In this document: one piece after another, positions 12,658-25,258 of the stretch | Layout of the letters: each line of letters starts with the position of its first letter | Numbering within the stretch: the first letter of the stretch is position 1 | The notes under the pieces: model-generated | Seen by the model: the letters and a program-made list of their open reading frames with translations, nothing else | What the model was told of the DNA's origin: nothing | Databases searched by the model: none | Translations under genes and position numbers: made by a program | DNA from: Anisakis pegreffii | Lineage: Eukaryota; Nematoda; Chromadorea; Rhabditida; Anisakidae | Length of the DNA: 64,000 nucleotides | Direction: 5' to 3' | NCBI GenBank assembly: GCA_035041965.1 | Contig: JAPYMA010001118.1 | Coordinates: 37,731 to 101,730 of the forward strand

Positions 12658-13262
12658 GCTGAGCTGAGCTGAGCCGCAAACCGTTGCATCCATCTTATTT
12701 CTGCCGCTGGATTCCTCTTTTCTCCGCCGGAGTTTCCGATTCCGGTTCCGGTGCGGTTCCGGAGCCGAGCGGAGCCCGAAAACCACCCATTCCTTGTTGT
12801 CGCGGAGCGCAGTGTGTCGAAATCAAAGCCACCAAATTGTCGGGTAAACCAAATTGTGTGTGCGGCAAGCGGACACATCGGAGCCTTCATCGGGTAAACG
12901 CTCGGGTAAACCTCGGGTAAACGCAAGACTATCGGCAGATTCCGGAATACTCCGGAGCGCTAAGCCACTTCAAGACCACCTGAAACGAAAAAAACTGAAT
13001 TTCATTGTATTTTACGCACTGTATTCTATTTTTTGAAATATATAATTATTTGAAGTATCCTTTTAAATTAAAAGATTTACACATCACATTTATACTTTCC
13101 ACAGTGTTCACTTCATTCCAGATCTCATTTATCTCTAAGTCCTTTATGTACCTTTATAAGTTCATATCATCTCATTGTGATCTTCTGTTCCTATTTATTA
13201 TTATTCTTATTATTATTATTTCATTATGTGTATCATCAATAAATATAAACTGATTCGTTTGA

Positions 13263-13412
13263 ATTTACCCGGATTTACAAGGATTTACCCGGATTTACAA
13301 GGATTTAGAAGGATTTAGAAGGATTTACAAGGATTTACAAGGATTTACAAGGATTTACAAGGATTTACAAGGATTTAGAAGGATTTACAAGGATTTACAA
13401 GGATTTCTAAAG
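13263..13412. repeat. 10-bp minisatellite (GGATTTACAA)n
   Basis: About fifteen copies of GGATTTACAA, with GGATTTAGAA and GGATTTACCC variants, lie just downstream of the likely GPCR poly(A) region. Copy number and variant order look recent. Confidence 0.9.
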
Positions 13413-13515
13413 ATTAACCTTGATTCAAATAATCGTTCAGAAAGCTGACGAAAGCCATATTGTGGCAGATGTTTGTTTTTCGTATTATGGCGTGTATTAT
13501 AAGAAGGAGGCATAA

Positions 13516-13594
13516 CAACACAATTCGGTGTTGTTATGTCCTATTTGAATATCCTAATTATTCAAATAGGACATAACAACACCGAATTGTGTTG
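13516..13594. repeat. Perfect 36-bp inverted repeat with 7-nt loop
   Basis: Left arm 13516-13551 and right arm 13559-13594 are exact reverse complements, separated by TCCTAAT. One mismatch outward, three more bases pair. Each arm also contains its own smaller palindrome (ACAACAC...GTGTTGT). RNA from either strand would fold into a long perfect hairpin. It could be a foldback element, a small-RNA precursor or a cruciform-forming sequence. Confidence 0.9.
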
Positions 13595-14404
13595 CTATTG
13601 AAATGATCAAGTGTTGCTTGATCAAAACAAAGATCACTTTCCAATCATTTTCGTCATGATTACCTGATCACTCTGTGATCAGTGATCAGTGATCAGTAGT
13701 ACTTTTACTTTAGTCCACTTTCGAAGATACTTTCGCTGTCGATTCTCGATTCTTGACGTCACAAGGTCATTGAAGTAATTAAGTAATGTCTTCAACAGCA
13801 CCTTAACAATATATTAATGATGTCAATTAAATAGTGATAAATGCGATGTGTACTAATTAATATTAATGACTAATTAACTCTTAATTACTCACATTTTATG
13901 TGCTTAAGCCCTAAGAATTAATTTCTTGCTCAAGATCTCAAGATCAAAATGTAAACTACTTCAAAATGCTCTGCTCAAAATGGCGGCCTAGAAGGAGCTG
14001 CTGCTGCTGCTGCCGCTTAATTTGGGTGGATCAGGGCCGCGATTTTATTGATTGATCAGCTTGCAACAGATCATTCTACCAGTAATCAATAGATCAATTG
14101 AACTAACTGATCACTTATTGACTGATCACAAAAATCAAAACAATTCCGATCAACTGATCACTAAAATCACACAACTTATATTCATCCAGTCGAATCACAT
14201 GTTCAATCAAAATCGCATGTTACACGCTATGTTTTATCCACAACTCAACACACATTACTTACTTATTATTACTTTACTACTGATTATAGAACACTCACAA
14301 ATGCGGCAACAGCGATGACGAATCAATCACGCCTCTTGACGATACGCAGAGCTATTCTACGAGTTAGCGAGTTAAATGACAGTGTCAACGAGAGGGCGGC
14401 CGTC

Positions 14405-14600
14405 CGGCAGGTAATAGGTACATCTATAGCTACTACTTAATTTACAGGCAGGTACTACTTAATTACTACTTAACCTACAGGTAATAGGTACTACTTAATT
14501 ACTACTTAACCTACAGGTAATAGGTACATCTATAGGTACTACTTAATTTTACAGGTAAGTACTACTTAATTACTACTTAACCTACAGGTAATAGGTGCTA
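14405..14600. repeat. ~35-bp degenerate tandem repeat (ACAGGTAATAGGTAC...)
   Basis: Words CTACAGGTAATAGGTAC and TACTACTTAATTACTACTTA recur four to five times in the same order, giving a decaying minisatellite upstream of the chemoreceptor gene. Confidence 0.75.
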
Positions 14601-15413
14601 CTTAATTTCCAGAATCCAGCAAAATTTTTAGATTTTCCTTTAGATTCACTCCCTTCCCTTCCCTTCCCTCGTCTCCAGCCTCATCTCATATTGGCCGCCC
14701 TGAAATGGCTGGCCACTAAAAAATTTCGCTCTATGAAAATTGATTTTTGCTAAAATTTTGCTCAAATTGCTCAAAAAAAATTTCTTTCTTCCTAAACATT
14801 TTGATCGTTTTTGATCATTTATCGATCGATCGATCATAAATTCATTTATCGATCAATCGATCAATCATTATCATAAGTTCAATGATCATTTACGGATCAA
14901 TCATCATCGTCGTCACCACTTTGACCAATACTCAGACTTGCAAACAACATTCTATTACTCGTAAACAATTACCCTCTAAATCGTTTGTGACTTGCCTGTA
15001 AACATAGTCAGTCATAATATCAATTACAGTAATAATAATAACATTAACTGCGCCGCTAATTAATCCATCTAATTAGCTTTATATTGCTCACCATTTCTGC
15101 GCCTTTTGCTACTTCCATAGCCCCTGTCTTATTAAATTTAATTTGTGGAGCAAAATGTTTTTAGTGTCGATATCACAGCTGCTCTCGAGTCGTCGAGTGT
15201 CTGGTCTCTCTCTCTCTATCTCTAAAATTACCCACGCGGGTGGGAAGGAATTACCTGAGCAATTGCAGGGCTTCTTCCCAGTGCCGTCGTTTTCTTTTTC
15301 AATTATCCACATAAGCGATTTCTTTTTCCGTGTTCTTATTACCGCGTCCGCGTTCATCGGGAAGTTTCTCGGGAAGCCAGCTACTACCCATACCCATGTA
15401 ACGGGTAAATGTG

Positions 15414-15428
15414 TTTGCAGGAAACTAG
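15414..15428 (+). promoter_or_regulatory. Candidate trans-splice acceptor of the chemoreceptor gene
   Basis: GTTTGCAG ends at 15420, eight bases before the ATG at 15429. It resembles the cis acceptors of this gene, and no upstream coding exon fits. A spliced-leader acceptor is the simplest reading, but a 5' UTR intron is possible. Confidence 0.4.
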
Positions 15429-17862
15429 ATGTCGTTGTTGGGAACCGTCAATCCCAACGATACGATTTGTGCCCAAGCCGAAGAGATCCAAACCAATGCC
15501 CTCTTCATTGTGGCACAGATTTTGGTGCTACTCCTCGACGTGAGCGGCGTATTGCTGTGTTCCTATATCACCGTGTTCATTGCTTCATCTCAGGTAACGT
15601 TTCCCAAACGATTTCCTGAAAAATTTAGAAATGATTTCCCATGAAAAATGTTCACCTAAAATTCCCACATTTTCTCACAAAAATTTTCCCGAAAATTCCC
15701 CGCAAATTCCCCAAAAAATTTCAGCTATTTCACATAAACTTCCGCATCCTGCTCCTAAATCTATCCATATCTATTGTGATGCGATCGGGCCTAACGCTGT
15801 GTCGATCGGCTGAATTTCTGTTTCGTGTGATCACTTACGAGGTAATTACTTTTTAACTTTTTGTATTTTTTGGGAAAAAAATGTACGCTGAGGGAAATTT
15901 TTAGAGAAATTTCCCACGAAGTTTCCCAAACACTCACAAACGTTCAAACACAAACACATTTCTAATTATATTGTATTTAAATGCCTAAATTCCGCTTATT
16001 TAAATTGGATTCAATTGAGTTTGGTGAGAAAATTTCACACGGCATTGGCTCAAGAAAACGATCACATCGTCAGGAAAGTCCAACCAGTCGTGTGGGAAAC
16101 GCTGTGGGAAAGCTGTGGGAGAGAAATCAGACGGCCAGGTTTTGGGAAAATGATGATGAATGATCCGGGGTGGGGGGAAAGTCCGTGGGAAATGTATTTA
16201 CCCAGGAATTACCTCTTCCAATTTTGCATTCATTCATTCAGCACTCGTGCGATTTGACATCTGGTGAGCATTTCTGTTTCGTGCAATCCGTCATCAATAA
16301 AACCCCGCTGGAGGCGTCCGGCTATTGCCTGCTGGCCATCGGGCTGGAGCGCTTGCTGGCCTCGTTGGTCTACTCTCGATACGAGCGGATCCGGATGCCA
16401 CTGCTTGGGCTCTTCCTGGCGCTTTTACCCGTAAGTTTACCCGTGGGTAGACTTATTTTTCCCAAGAATCTGAAATATCCAAAACATCCACACGTCGAGG
16501 CAGAGAATCTCGGACAAAATCGTCGTCATTGGCCACCAAATTTCAAAATTTTCCCGAAAATCTTTCCAAGAAATGAAATTCCAGTGGATTTACCCGCTGG
16601 GTACAATGATCGGGAAGCTGATGGCTTGGTCAGGATCGCCGAATGCGAAGCACGCAACCCAGTTGGCCTATTGCTCTTCGCTCACCGTGCGAGTAGTGAA
16701 AAGCACCAGCTTGATGCATATCTCGATGCCACTGATTATTTTGTGTGCCGTCGTGTTCGTCTTGATCTACTTCATCTCGAAACGTAAACTAATGTAAGAA
16801 ATGATTTTTTTCCAAACCCAAAATCAATTTCAGGCTTCAGGTTGCCGCACAGTACCACGAATACTGTGCAGTAGTCAGCCTATGATACAGTCTAGTAGAG
16901 TTCAATTAAGATTCACCACAAAAAATTCAATTTTAGGTCAATTCTAAGTAGTACCGCGAGTAAATTGGCCTAAAATTAATTTCAGGCTGAGTATCACGAG
17001 CAATATGCAGTCGTTGTCATCACGTTACCAACTACGTGAAAATGTCAAGTCTGCACGTCTTTTGGCCGGGATCTCGTTGGCCTATACGATCACCAGTCTT
17101 ACCGATATGTCCATTGTGCTCACTATGAAGCGGATTCTGCAAGACAAACACACAGAGCATCCTTTCGAATGGTTGGCTATCACTAAGGTTAGCGATCCAT
17201 CGATTATTGATTGATCAGTGATCGATCAGTGATTGATCGAATTCGTCGAATTGATCCACCGTCGATTCCAAAATGTCTCTAATGTCGATTTAACGTCTCT
17301 AAGCCAGATGCCTTTAACTTCCTATGGTTGGCGATCACAAAAGTTAGCCAACTAGCTGGTCGGCTTGATCAGTGATCGGCTATTGATTGATTAGTGATCA
17401 CCGATCACTGGTCTTTGTGATAAATCTTTGATCAGCGATCCGTAATGATCCGATCCGGTCCGTCCGAATCCTCTGCAAAGATCTTGCTGAAATCTACGAC
17501 TTGCTGAAATACTCCTGAAATTGCTGACATTCTAAGTCATCCCAGATGGCTGCGGACATCTCAGAAATTTCCAAATTTTCCAAAAAATTTCCAAATTTTC
17601 CAAAAAATTTCCAAATTTTCCAAAAAATTTGCAGGAATTCGCCAGTCTCAGTATGCCCATATTCATGAACGTCTACTCGACGATCGTCATCTTCGGCCAC
17701 AGCTACGTGCGTCGTCACACGTTCTCGTGGCTGTGCTGTCAACGTTACAGCCGACGAACCAGAGTGTCCGACTCAAGAATCGCGCCAAACGCCACCGCGA
17801 AGAATCACATGCAGATTCTGGGCGAGATGTGGGATAACCCAAAATGGAGCCCGAGAAAATGA
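15429..17862 (+). CDS. Sra/Srab-type nematode serpentine chemoreceptor, 6 exons, 369 aa
   Basis: Seven-transmembrane receptor of the nematode Sra superfamily, expected in the cilia of chemosensory neurons. Exons are 15429-15593, 15725-15841, 16242-16430, 16585-16793, 16986-17187 and 17635-17862, with consistent phases. TM1 is NALFIVAQILVLLLDVSGVL. The loop/TM2 reads LFHINFRILLLNLSISIVMR, and TM3/IL2 reads AIGLERLLASLVYSRYER. The intracellular LSSRYQLRENVKSARLL before TM6 is the signature I associate with Sra/Srab. TM7 (SMPIFMNVYSTIVIFGHSYVRR) leads into a basic tail. A decoy acceptor at about 16833 precedes a diverged copy of the exon-5 start that would terminate early. The gene is tail-to-tail with the esterase, 421 bases apart. 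Sra versus Srab assignment is uncertain. Confidence 0.85.
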
Positions 17863-18283
17863 AAAAATTTTCCAAAATTTTCCATAAAAATTTCCAAAAT
17901 TTCAATAAAAATTTCCAAATTCTTAACTCGTTTCGCCACACTTCAGTAGACCACAAATAGGCGATTGGCATGAAAAGTTTAAAAAAAGAACATTTAACAT
18001 ACACTTCAATCACACATTTCACATATAAAACAATACACCTACAAAGTCATTTCATTCACATTAATAACAATAATTACCTGCATCCAGGTAATTAGTGTAA
18101 TTACCTGGATCGGCCAGGCTATCAAACGTTTATCTGTGACAACAATAATATCAATAATAATAGCAATAGATATTTTGATATTTTTCATAAAAATATCTTC
18201 CATTCACGGTCAACTGATCACTAAGTGATCGATCGATTATCGATTGATCAGTGATCATCAATGACCAGTGATCGATCCGAGTG
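17863..18283. other. Convergent 3' spacer with small hairpins
   Basis: This 421-bp gap separates two convergent genes. It contains an 11-bp inverted repeat with a 3-nt loop (CCAGGTAATTA/TAATTACCTGG at about 18085-18109), an overlapping ATTACCTG/CAGGTAAT pair just before it, and TGATCA-rich sequence at 18210-18270. Both 3' UTRs must lie here. Confidence 0.6.
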
Positions 18284-21160
18284 TCAAAGTTCCGAGTGTT
18301 TTGCCGCGTCGTCGAAATCGGCCAAATTCCCGGATCGGACGGCCTCGGCGACCCGTCGCCAGAAGGCATAACCCCGGCCCCCGTAGCCGCTCGCATAGAA
18401 TCGCTCTGTACGATTATTCACCAGGTCCTTGCCGTCGAAACGCCAGAAATTCATTTGTTTGATGTTCAGTGACTCCCAGCTGGCTGATGGCTTTCTGAAA
18501 TCAATTATACTGATCACAATTGATTGATCAGCGATTCTGATCAGTGAACTGATCAGTTATTGATTGAAGATCACACCCGTATTTTGTGAAATCCGTGAAT
18601 TCCTGGGCAATTCGATCGGCGGCCATCTCCTCGGCTTTACCCCAACGTTTCGGTTGATCCCCATCGGTCCACGCGTAATCCGGTTGCAGCAGCAGAAACA
18701 GCTCCATTCCATGGAAAACGGCTGCAAAACGTCAGCTTACTCATGGGAAGCCCAATTTACCCACGGGAAATGAACCAACGAAATACCAACGTTTGTAGTC
18801 CGGATACGTGTAGAACGAATAGTAATCCGTGTGGAAAGCGATTTGCCAAAGCCAAACATTCGGGTTGCCTTGTTGCAGGTGCATTCTGGCCTCATCACCC
18901 ACAGCACGGATATAGATCAGATCGGAGAGCACCTGAAAATCTGCGGGTAAATCTCTGCGGGTAGGTCGAATTTCGGGTAACTTTCCCAAAACCTGGGAAA
19001 CTTGACTAACCCTGTTCATATATTTGGTCTGCTCGATATTCGGAGCTGCTTTCGACGGTGGTGGGTACTCTTTTTGTACCAATTCCAAAACTCTCTCCGC
19101 ATGTTCCGAGCCAAATATCAACGTCACCCACTGTCGAATAGTGTTCGCAGCGAATTCGGCCGTATAATCCGACAATTTTGTTTTGCCCGCTGATAGAGCC
19201 CATTCAGCTGAAATCCCATCCTCATTAAATTCCAGCATAAATTTCCCGGGAAAGTTCAGAAATCCCGGGAAAATTCCCAAATTGCAATCGCCTATTTCCG
19301 AGAATGATATGAGCACACATCAATTACACACACCATATAGTGCATATTCGTCCTCGGTAGAGCCCATCAGAACGGGAATTTTTTTCCAGTTCATTTTCGA
19401 CGGAACGTCTGTGAACAGCTCACCGTCCACCACCGTATTCCAACGGAACGTCTGAAATTGCTCAGATCAGATCAATAACTGATCAGCTCAGCTCAGATCA
19501 AATCAATAACAGATCAGATCAGTTTTATGCCAGTATTCAACACGACGACGAACCTTGCCTTCGTGTGCATTCAGCTTCTCGTGCGTCAATTTCGCCAGGC
19601 ACGTCTGCACCGCTTGCACATTTTCCCGAGTCCATCCAGTCTCACGCGCGTTCACATTGCACAGCTAAAAGATCAAGATCGATCAGCTAAACAGATCGAT
19701 CGGCTCTTTATTAATGCAAATCATCTATCGAATCCATCTAAAGAGTCAGCAGGCAAGCACCGGCAGCTACCTGTTCAGCGCGATCCAGCGACTGAGTGAA
19801 ACGGCCGTAAACGTTATCGAAACACACCTCAGCAGCACAACTCAACAGGATCACGCCTCGGAAAAGAGCTGCAAAAGATCGAAAATTGAAATCCGTAGAT
19901 GAGATTGAAAAAATCTGAAGAAATCCGGAAGTTCAGTTCGGGTTGAGATTTAGCCGTTTGTGAGTTTTACCTAGACTTTGAGCTGGCTGGAATGAATCCA
20001 CAAAATCCGACTCTAAATCCCTAATGGCAGCGTAAGGCAGAGCAACTGACAGCTGTCCACAGCAGGCGACTGCGCCAACGACGAGGCGCTGCAGGCTCCG
20101 GCCGAATGACCGATTAGCGTCACTTTCGAGGGATCGCCTCCGAAGTTGGCGATCTCCTGATGGATCCAGTGGAGTGCCGTGATCTGATCCCAGATGCCAC
20201 GATTCGGTGGGAACTCCTCGGTGAAGGTTGTGAAGAATCCTGCAGATTGCGCAATTCTATCGAAGGTTTTTAGAAGGGTCTGCTATTGAGTCCGTCCGGA
20301 ACAGCCATCGAGTCCGTCCGGAACATCCCCGGAAAAGTATCGAATTCCGGTGGAACTCCTAGTTTCAGAAGCGGAATCCAGGGCTCACCCAACATGCCGA
20401 CACGATAGTTGAATGAGACGAAGATAACTTGACGCCGAACGATATTATTCACGATGCCGTGATACATCCACTCCGCTACATCGCCGAATTTGAAGCCTCC
20501 ACCGTGAATATAGACCAGTACCGGATATTTAGCGCCATTATTTGTCGCCTGAAATTTACCTGGGTAAAACTTACCCAAGATTTGGGTAACTCTTCTTCTG
20601 CAGTCTACTAGGTAGGCCACTTCACTTACATTTGGAGTGAAGATGTTCAGCGTAAGACAGTCCTCGGCCATACCGGTGTGGTATTTTCCGGCGTGTTTCT
20701 CACCCTCGAACTGCGGACATATGGCACCGTATTTGTTGGCCTCGATCACTTTATCGTAGTTGCCAATCAGCTGCGGCTTCTGAAAAGTAACGAAAGTAAC
20801 TAAAAAGTAACGAAACTCTAAACTCTAAAAGTAGCGCACCTTGAAGCGTCTCTCGCCTACGGGTGGCTCGGCATACGGTACACCAAGAAACACGTCCCCC
20901 TCGCCTCGGTACATATTCTTCAGCAGTGCATTCTGAACGTGAAACCCTCGCACGTCACCTGAAATTTCAAAATTGAATTCACTGAACAACCTGAAATCAC
21001 TGAAAATTCACTGAATTCACCGACTTCCAAGTACCACAAAGTACCCACCTCTTGTGGTGTGCACTATAACTCGCTGAGGCTCCAGTTCACTGGGTTGTTT
21101 TGCTGCTGATGCTGCCACGATTAGCCAACATGAAATGGCCGTGAAAATCACCCAAATCAT
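18284..21160 (-). CDS. Secreted type-B carboxylesterase, 12 exons, 601 aa, catalytic triad intact
   Basis: Alpha/beta-hydrolase of the carboxylesterase/cholinesterase family, hydrolysing ester bonds outside the cell or in the secretory route. Exons on the minus strand: 21160-21025, 20958-20840, 20779-20630, 20548-20389, 20239-20051, 19868-19771, 19664-19554, 19451-19334, 19207-19011, 18932-18761, 18721-18577 and 18494-18284, all in phase. The start was chosen because IWVIFTAISCWLIVAASA forms a signal peptide directly after it. Family motifs are FLGVPYAEPPVGERRF, EDCLTLNIFTP, YIHGGGF (oxyanion hole), the nucleophile in GHSAGA (more often GESAGA), an acidic GSTEDEYA and the catalytic His in FHGMELF. 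No C-terminal anchor is visible, so it is not a neuroligin. It resembles gut or general nematode carboxylesterases more than acetylcholinesterase. Confidence 0.9.
20285..20320. repeat. Short tandem duplication in esterase intron 4
   Basis: GAGTCCGTCCGGAACA occurs twice in a row within the intron between the exons ending at 20389 and beginning at 20239. It has no effect on the coding model. Confidence 0.75.
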
Positions 21161-22849
21161 CTTCGATTTCAGATCAAATGAAGATCCCAGTGAAGCGCCA
21201 AGCAGGGCAGGCATGCTACATGAAAATTTCACACATGAAATACAATGTATGTATGTATGCTCGATGAAATGAAAAAATCTCCAATGTCAAGGTTGAGATG
21301 GGTCATTGGAGAGTGCGCTGGAAACCGGTTTGATTTGATAGACGATATGAGCACACACACAAACATTCAATAGCACTATGAACACACAAAAACAACTGAT
21401 ATTAACTGCTGCTGATCTTCTTATCACACCAGTATCATTAGCAGACACAGTAAACATGTAATGTTATCAATGGCAGCAGCAGCAGCACTTTTATCAGCAC
21501 TCTAAATCACCACACTCTGAATGGTGTTGTGTTATCGACGAATCCGGAACGTCAGGAACGTCAGGTATCGAGCAAATCCTGAACGGAACAGGGTCGGCAA
21601 CTGCATCAATTCCGGAACGGGTTAGTCAGACACTGCTCCAGCCTCAGGTCTAGCAAATAGGCCTGAGGCTCTGAATCTGAGACTGCATAGATCGATATAT
21701 TTTTCTCATTGCAAAGCAAAATAGAAACGTCTCAAAAATAATCATCAGCACAACAGAGCAGTGAATATAAAAGAAACGAACCACCGAGGGCATCGCAAAA
21801 CATAACAATGAATCAACACCAACAGCGATACGCAATAAATACGCAATCTGTTTTTTTGGATTTTTTTTTTGGAGCGAAAAAATCACTTTCAATTGATCTG
21901 ATCGTAAACAAGTTGATCGCGAAAATTTTGATCACTTTTCGTAGATCAAGTGGCGGGAAAATTTTGATCTCTTAGTTTGATTGATCTCTCTTACAAGCGA
22001 GATTAATCGAGATCAATTTCGATAGAGATTTCGATAGAATTTTGCTCCGGAATCTCGTAATTTTCGGGAATTCAGCGGGAACTGTTTCCCCTTTTTTCGG
22101 GAATTGAGCAGAGTTACCCTACCTGAAATTGCTCGAAATTCCCCGATTCCTGCCCAAGCCAGCACGTTAATATTCTCATAGAACGTTAATTAATGAAGCT
22201 GTCTAGCTGCTGGCTGGTGGCTTTAAAACATCATACAACTGCTGCCATGCCAGCCACCTTTAAAGGTATATAACTAAGTATACAGCATATAGCATATAAT
22301 GTAAGGTGTATAGGTAGTAAGTAAGTATAAAGTAAGTAATAATATAGTAACTATATAAGTACTATTTTAAGTGATATGCACACTCATGCCATCGCATGTC
22401 TATATGCAGATATAGAAAGCAGCATATTTAATTAGCTCTGTTCCGCTGAATGAATAAATATAAATATCCCTTCCATGTATCCATATCATATCTTAATCTC
22501 ACGCTTCATGAGATCCTTTTGCAAGCCTTTTACATGCATTTCAAGCCTTTATAGGCCTTATTCCCAGCTCAACTCGAGGGATTTTCACATCGGACTGCCT
22601 AGAAGTGGCCACAAACAATAGATACCTTTCGATATCCGCTCGATATTTCGATATCCGATAGATAAATAGATATCCAGTCGATATTTTGGCCCAAGCCTAA
22701 GGCTAAGCCTCAGCTGTAAGCCGTAAGCTGTCTCTCTCACGTACCTAGCTATCATCATCATAGCATTGCAGAGAGATCTATTTATAAGCTCTATAGATCT
22801 AGAGAGAGATGTTATATGAATGAGGTGGTATATAAGCTACTGCTGTATC

Positions 22850-22935
22850 AATCGAAGAGATCAACAGATGATCAAAGCGATCGGAAACAATCGAAGAGAT
22901 CAACAGATGATCAAAGCGATCGGAAACAATCGAAG
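22850..22935. repeat. Two tandem copies of a ~38-bp unit
   Basis: CAATCGAAGAGATCAACAGATGATCAAAGCGATCGGAAA is present twice without a gap, followed by a truncated third start (CAATCGAAGAG). The sharp identity suggests a recent duplication. Confidence 0.85.
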
Positions 22936-23694
22936 AGAAGTGATCAATGGGATCAATGTTAATTTATGATATATGATCAGTCAGCAACAGATTCAAAATA
23001 AATAACAAAACAAATTTTGTGTAAAATGCAGCAGCTATCATCACGTACCTTCTGCTAGATTTAGTTTTAGCTGCTTAGACATTCACCTCTCCAATAATAT
23101 CACATCCAAGCATTTGATCTCACTCTCATTCTCGTAATCCGCCTGATCAGCTTGATCTCATCGTGATCTCGTAATCTCGTGATCTTAGATCAGCAGCATC
23201 AACCTGCTGATCTCTCATCACCCTGATCCATCGCCAACATATCTATCCTGATCGCCAATATCCCAGAGATATCCCACACAGAGGGATATCACTCTAAATG
23301 CTATCATATCGCATCCCATCATATCCTCAGCTTTCCATTCATAATAAAATCACCCCCACCCACCCACGTATCACAGCCGATCGTATCAATCCGTGATCAG
23401 TGATCACTCAGTGATCTCCCATCTGCCTTCAGCACTCCTCTCGAAAACAACACCGCCATTTTACTTTACTTTACTATAAGATTTCCGAGTAAACATCTAT
23501 CCATCCACCTCGTCGTCGTTTTCACTCAACTCATCTGAAAATAATTTCTATTATCGGAAGTTTAAATGATGCTCGAAGCACTAGTTCATTTCATTACTCT
23601 TAACAATCTAAAGAATTGTTTAAATTTAAATTAGTTTAACTCAAAGCTTAAACAGTTGTTTTATAAACACATTCGAGTGGTCAATCACTCGCTT

Positions 23695-23806
23695 GATCGG
23701 TTGATCAGTTGATCAGTTGATCAGTTGATCAGTTGATCAGTTGATCAGTTGATCAGTTGATCAGTTGATCAGTTGATCAGTTGATCAGTTGATCAGTTGA
23801 TCAGGC
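23695..23806. repeat. 8-bp palindromic satellite (TTGATCAG)n
   Basis: About thirteen perfect copies of an 8-bp unit carrying the TGATCA palindrome. It lies in the divergent spacer upstream of troponin T. Confidence 0.95.
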
Positions 23807-25258
23807 TTCTTATCTATCTAGGTTCTACGTTCTAGATCCTAGGTCTTAGGTGCTAGATCTTAGATCCTGAACGTTTCATTGAATTCATCTAAATCTATTG
23901 AAAACTAGGTCTTCAGAGATAATCGCAGAAAATAATTTTATTCTCATTTTCAGGTGCTCGTCTTACATCTCGACTCAACACAACACACGTCTAAATTTCA
24001 CCTGATATTTCTGGGTTATATTTCTAGCCGATTGTATCGATCAGCTCTTGATCTTGATCAGGTAAGTGCTCAGGTAAGAGCTCATTGTTTTAAGAGATTG
24101 TTTCATTTAAGAGATACATCTCTAAATATCTCTAAACACTTTCCAAAAAATAATTTTGATCACCTCGAAACTACTGGCTCTCAGTTTCGAGACGAGTGAC
24201 TACTCACAATTAGCGAGATTGATCAGTGACTGATCAGAACATATGATCAATCAATCAACCAATCAATACATATATGATCAGTGATGACTAATCGATAGAT
24301 GGATGCCTGTAATTTTTTGCGTTGTACATAACTTTTTGAAGGGAGCATACTTATCAGTCATTCCTGCCGTCTCATATCAATCTCTCACTAAGCCCTCAAA
24401 ATCGCTATCATATCACCTCGTACCTTATCATATCACCTCATATCACTTCACACCGAACACCGCACCCACCCCATCCCATGCCACCACAACCCCATCACTC
24501 ACCATCAATTCAAAAAACAAGCCAGCCAACTCATCTTCTAAAAAAAATCACTTGAAATGTTCATTCGATCGTGTTGCTTTTCATCCTTTATCACACACTT
24601 TCGGCGGCTGCTGGCTAGACATTCCTATTATTATTATTATTATTATCGCAAATCGAGATTCCAAAATGATTCATCCAGCCAACCATCTTGTCTAATCAAA
24701 ATCCTCTCCTGATCCCATCTGATCCATCCAATTGATCGATGTCTGTTTACCTGAAATTCTTCTTCATTGAATCATCACCTGCCTGGCTGGCTGGCCAAAT
24801 ACCTATAAAGTACCTGCTAAAGCGGCTAAAGAGTTCACTATTTAGTACTTATAGTAGCCAGCACTTTGTCGTCAGTCAATTCTAGTCCTCTAAACTCTAA
24901 AATTTCAAAGTATTCCCGATTTTGCCGATTCAAAGATCTAATTTCCATTTCGAGCTCTAAGAGCAGATCAATACCTGATCAGCTGAGATCAAATCGATCA
25001 ATCAATAACTTATTCAATAACCCCACCTCTATCGAGTCATCGGATTATTGTCTTCACTAACTTGTCACCACCTATTTATCTATTTCAAATTCACAGAGCA
25101 GATGGCCATCGCTATTATAAAGTTAGCTATGACTTGACATTGGCATATCCATTGTCATATCCAAAACTCCACTGAGAATTTTCATTTTTTTAAATTTTAG
25201 ATATTCCGTCGAGACTTTTGCCTTCAACGAAGAGAACGCAACGACGGCGACCGAAACA

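Larger units (their letters stand above)
12658..15428. other. Spacer between two receptor genes
   Basis: No further gene is supported. The first ~580 bases are probably the GPCR 3' UTR, with an AATAAA near 13240. Beyond it lie a 10-bp minisatellite (13263-13410), a perfect 36-bp inverted repeat (13516-13594), GATC-rich AT DNA and a ~35-bp degenerate tandem repeat (14405-14600). The TTTGCAG at 15414-15420 sits 8 bases before the next ATG. Confidence 0.6.
21161..25258. other. Divergent spacer between esterase and troponin T
   Basis: No gene is supported. The 4.1 kb presumably carries both promoters, including muscle control elements for troponin T. Seen are an 8-bp TGATCAGT array (23697-23805), a 38-bp tandem pair near 22854-22930 (CAATCGAAGAGATCAACAGATGATCAAAGCGATCGGAAA units), GATATC-rich words near 22630-22680 and AT-rich filler. 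ATTTTAG at 25194-25200, 58 bases before the troponin ATG, may be a trans-splice or 5' UTR intron acceptor. Confidence 0.55.

Noticed and set aside
12474..12926. 150-codon minus-strand frame over the GPCR last exon
   Set aside because: It is antisense to a well-supported coding exon and has no independent support.
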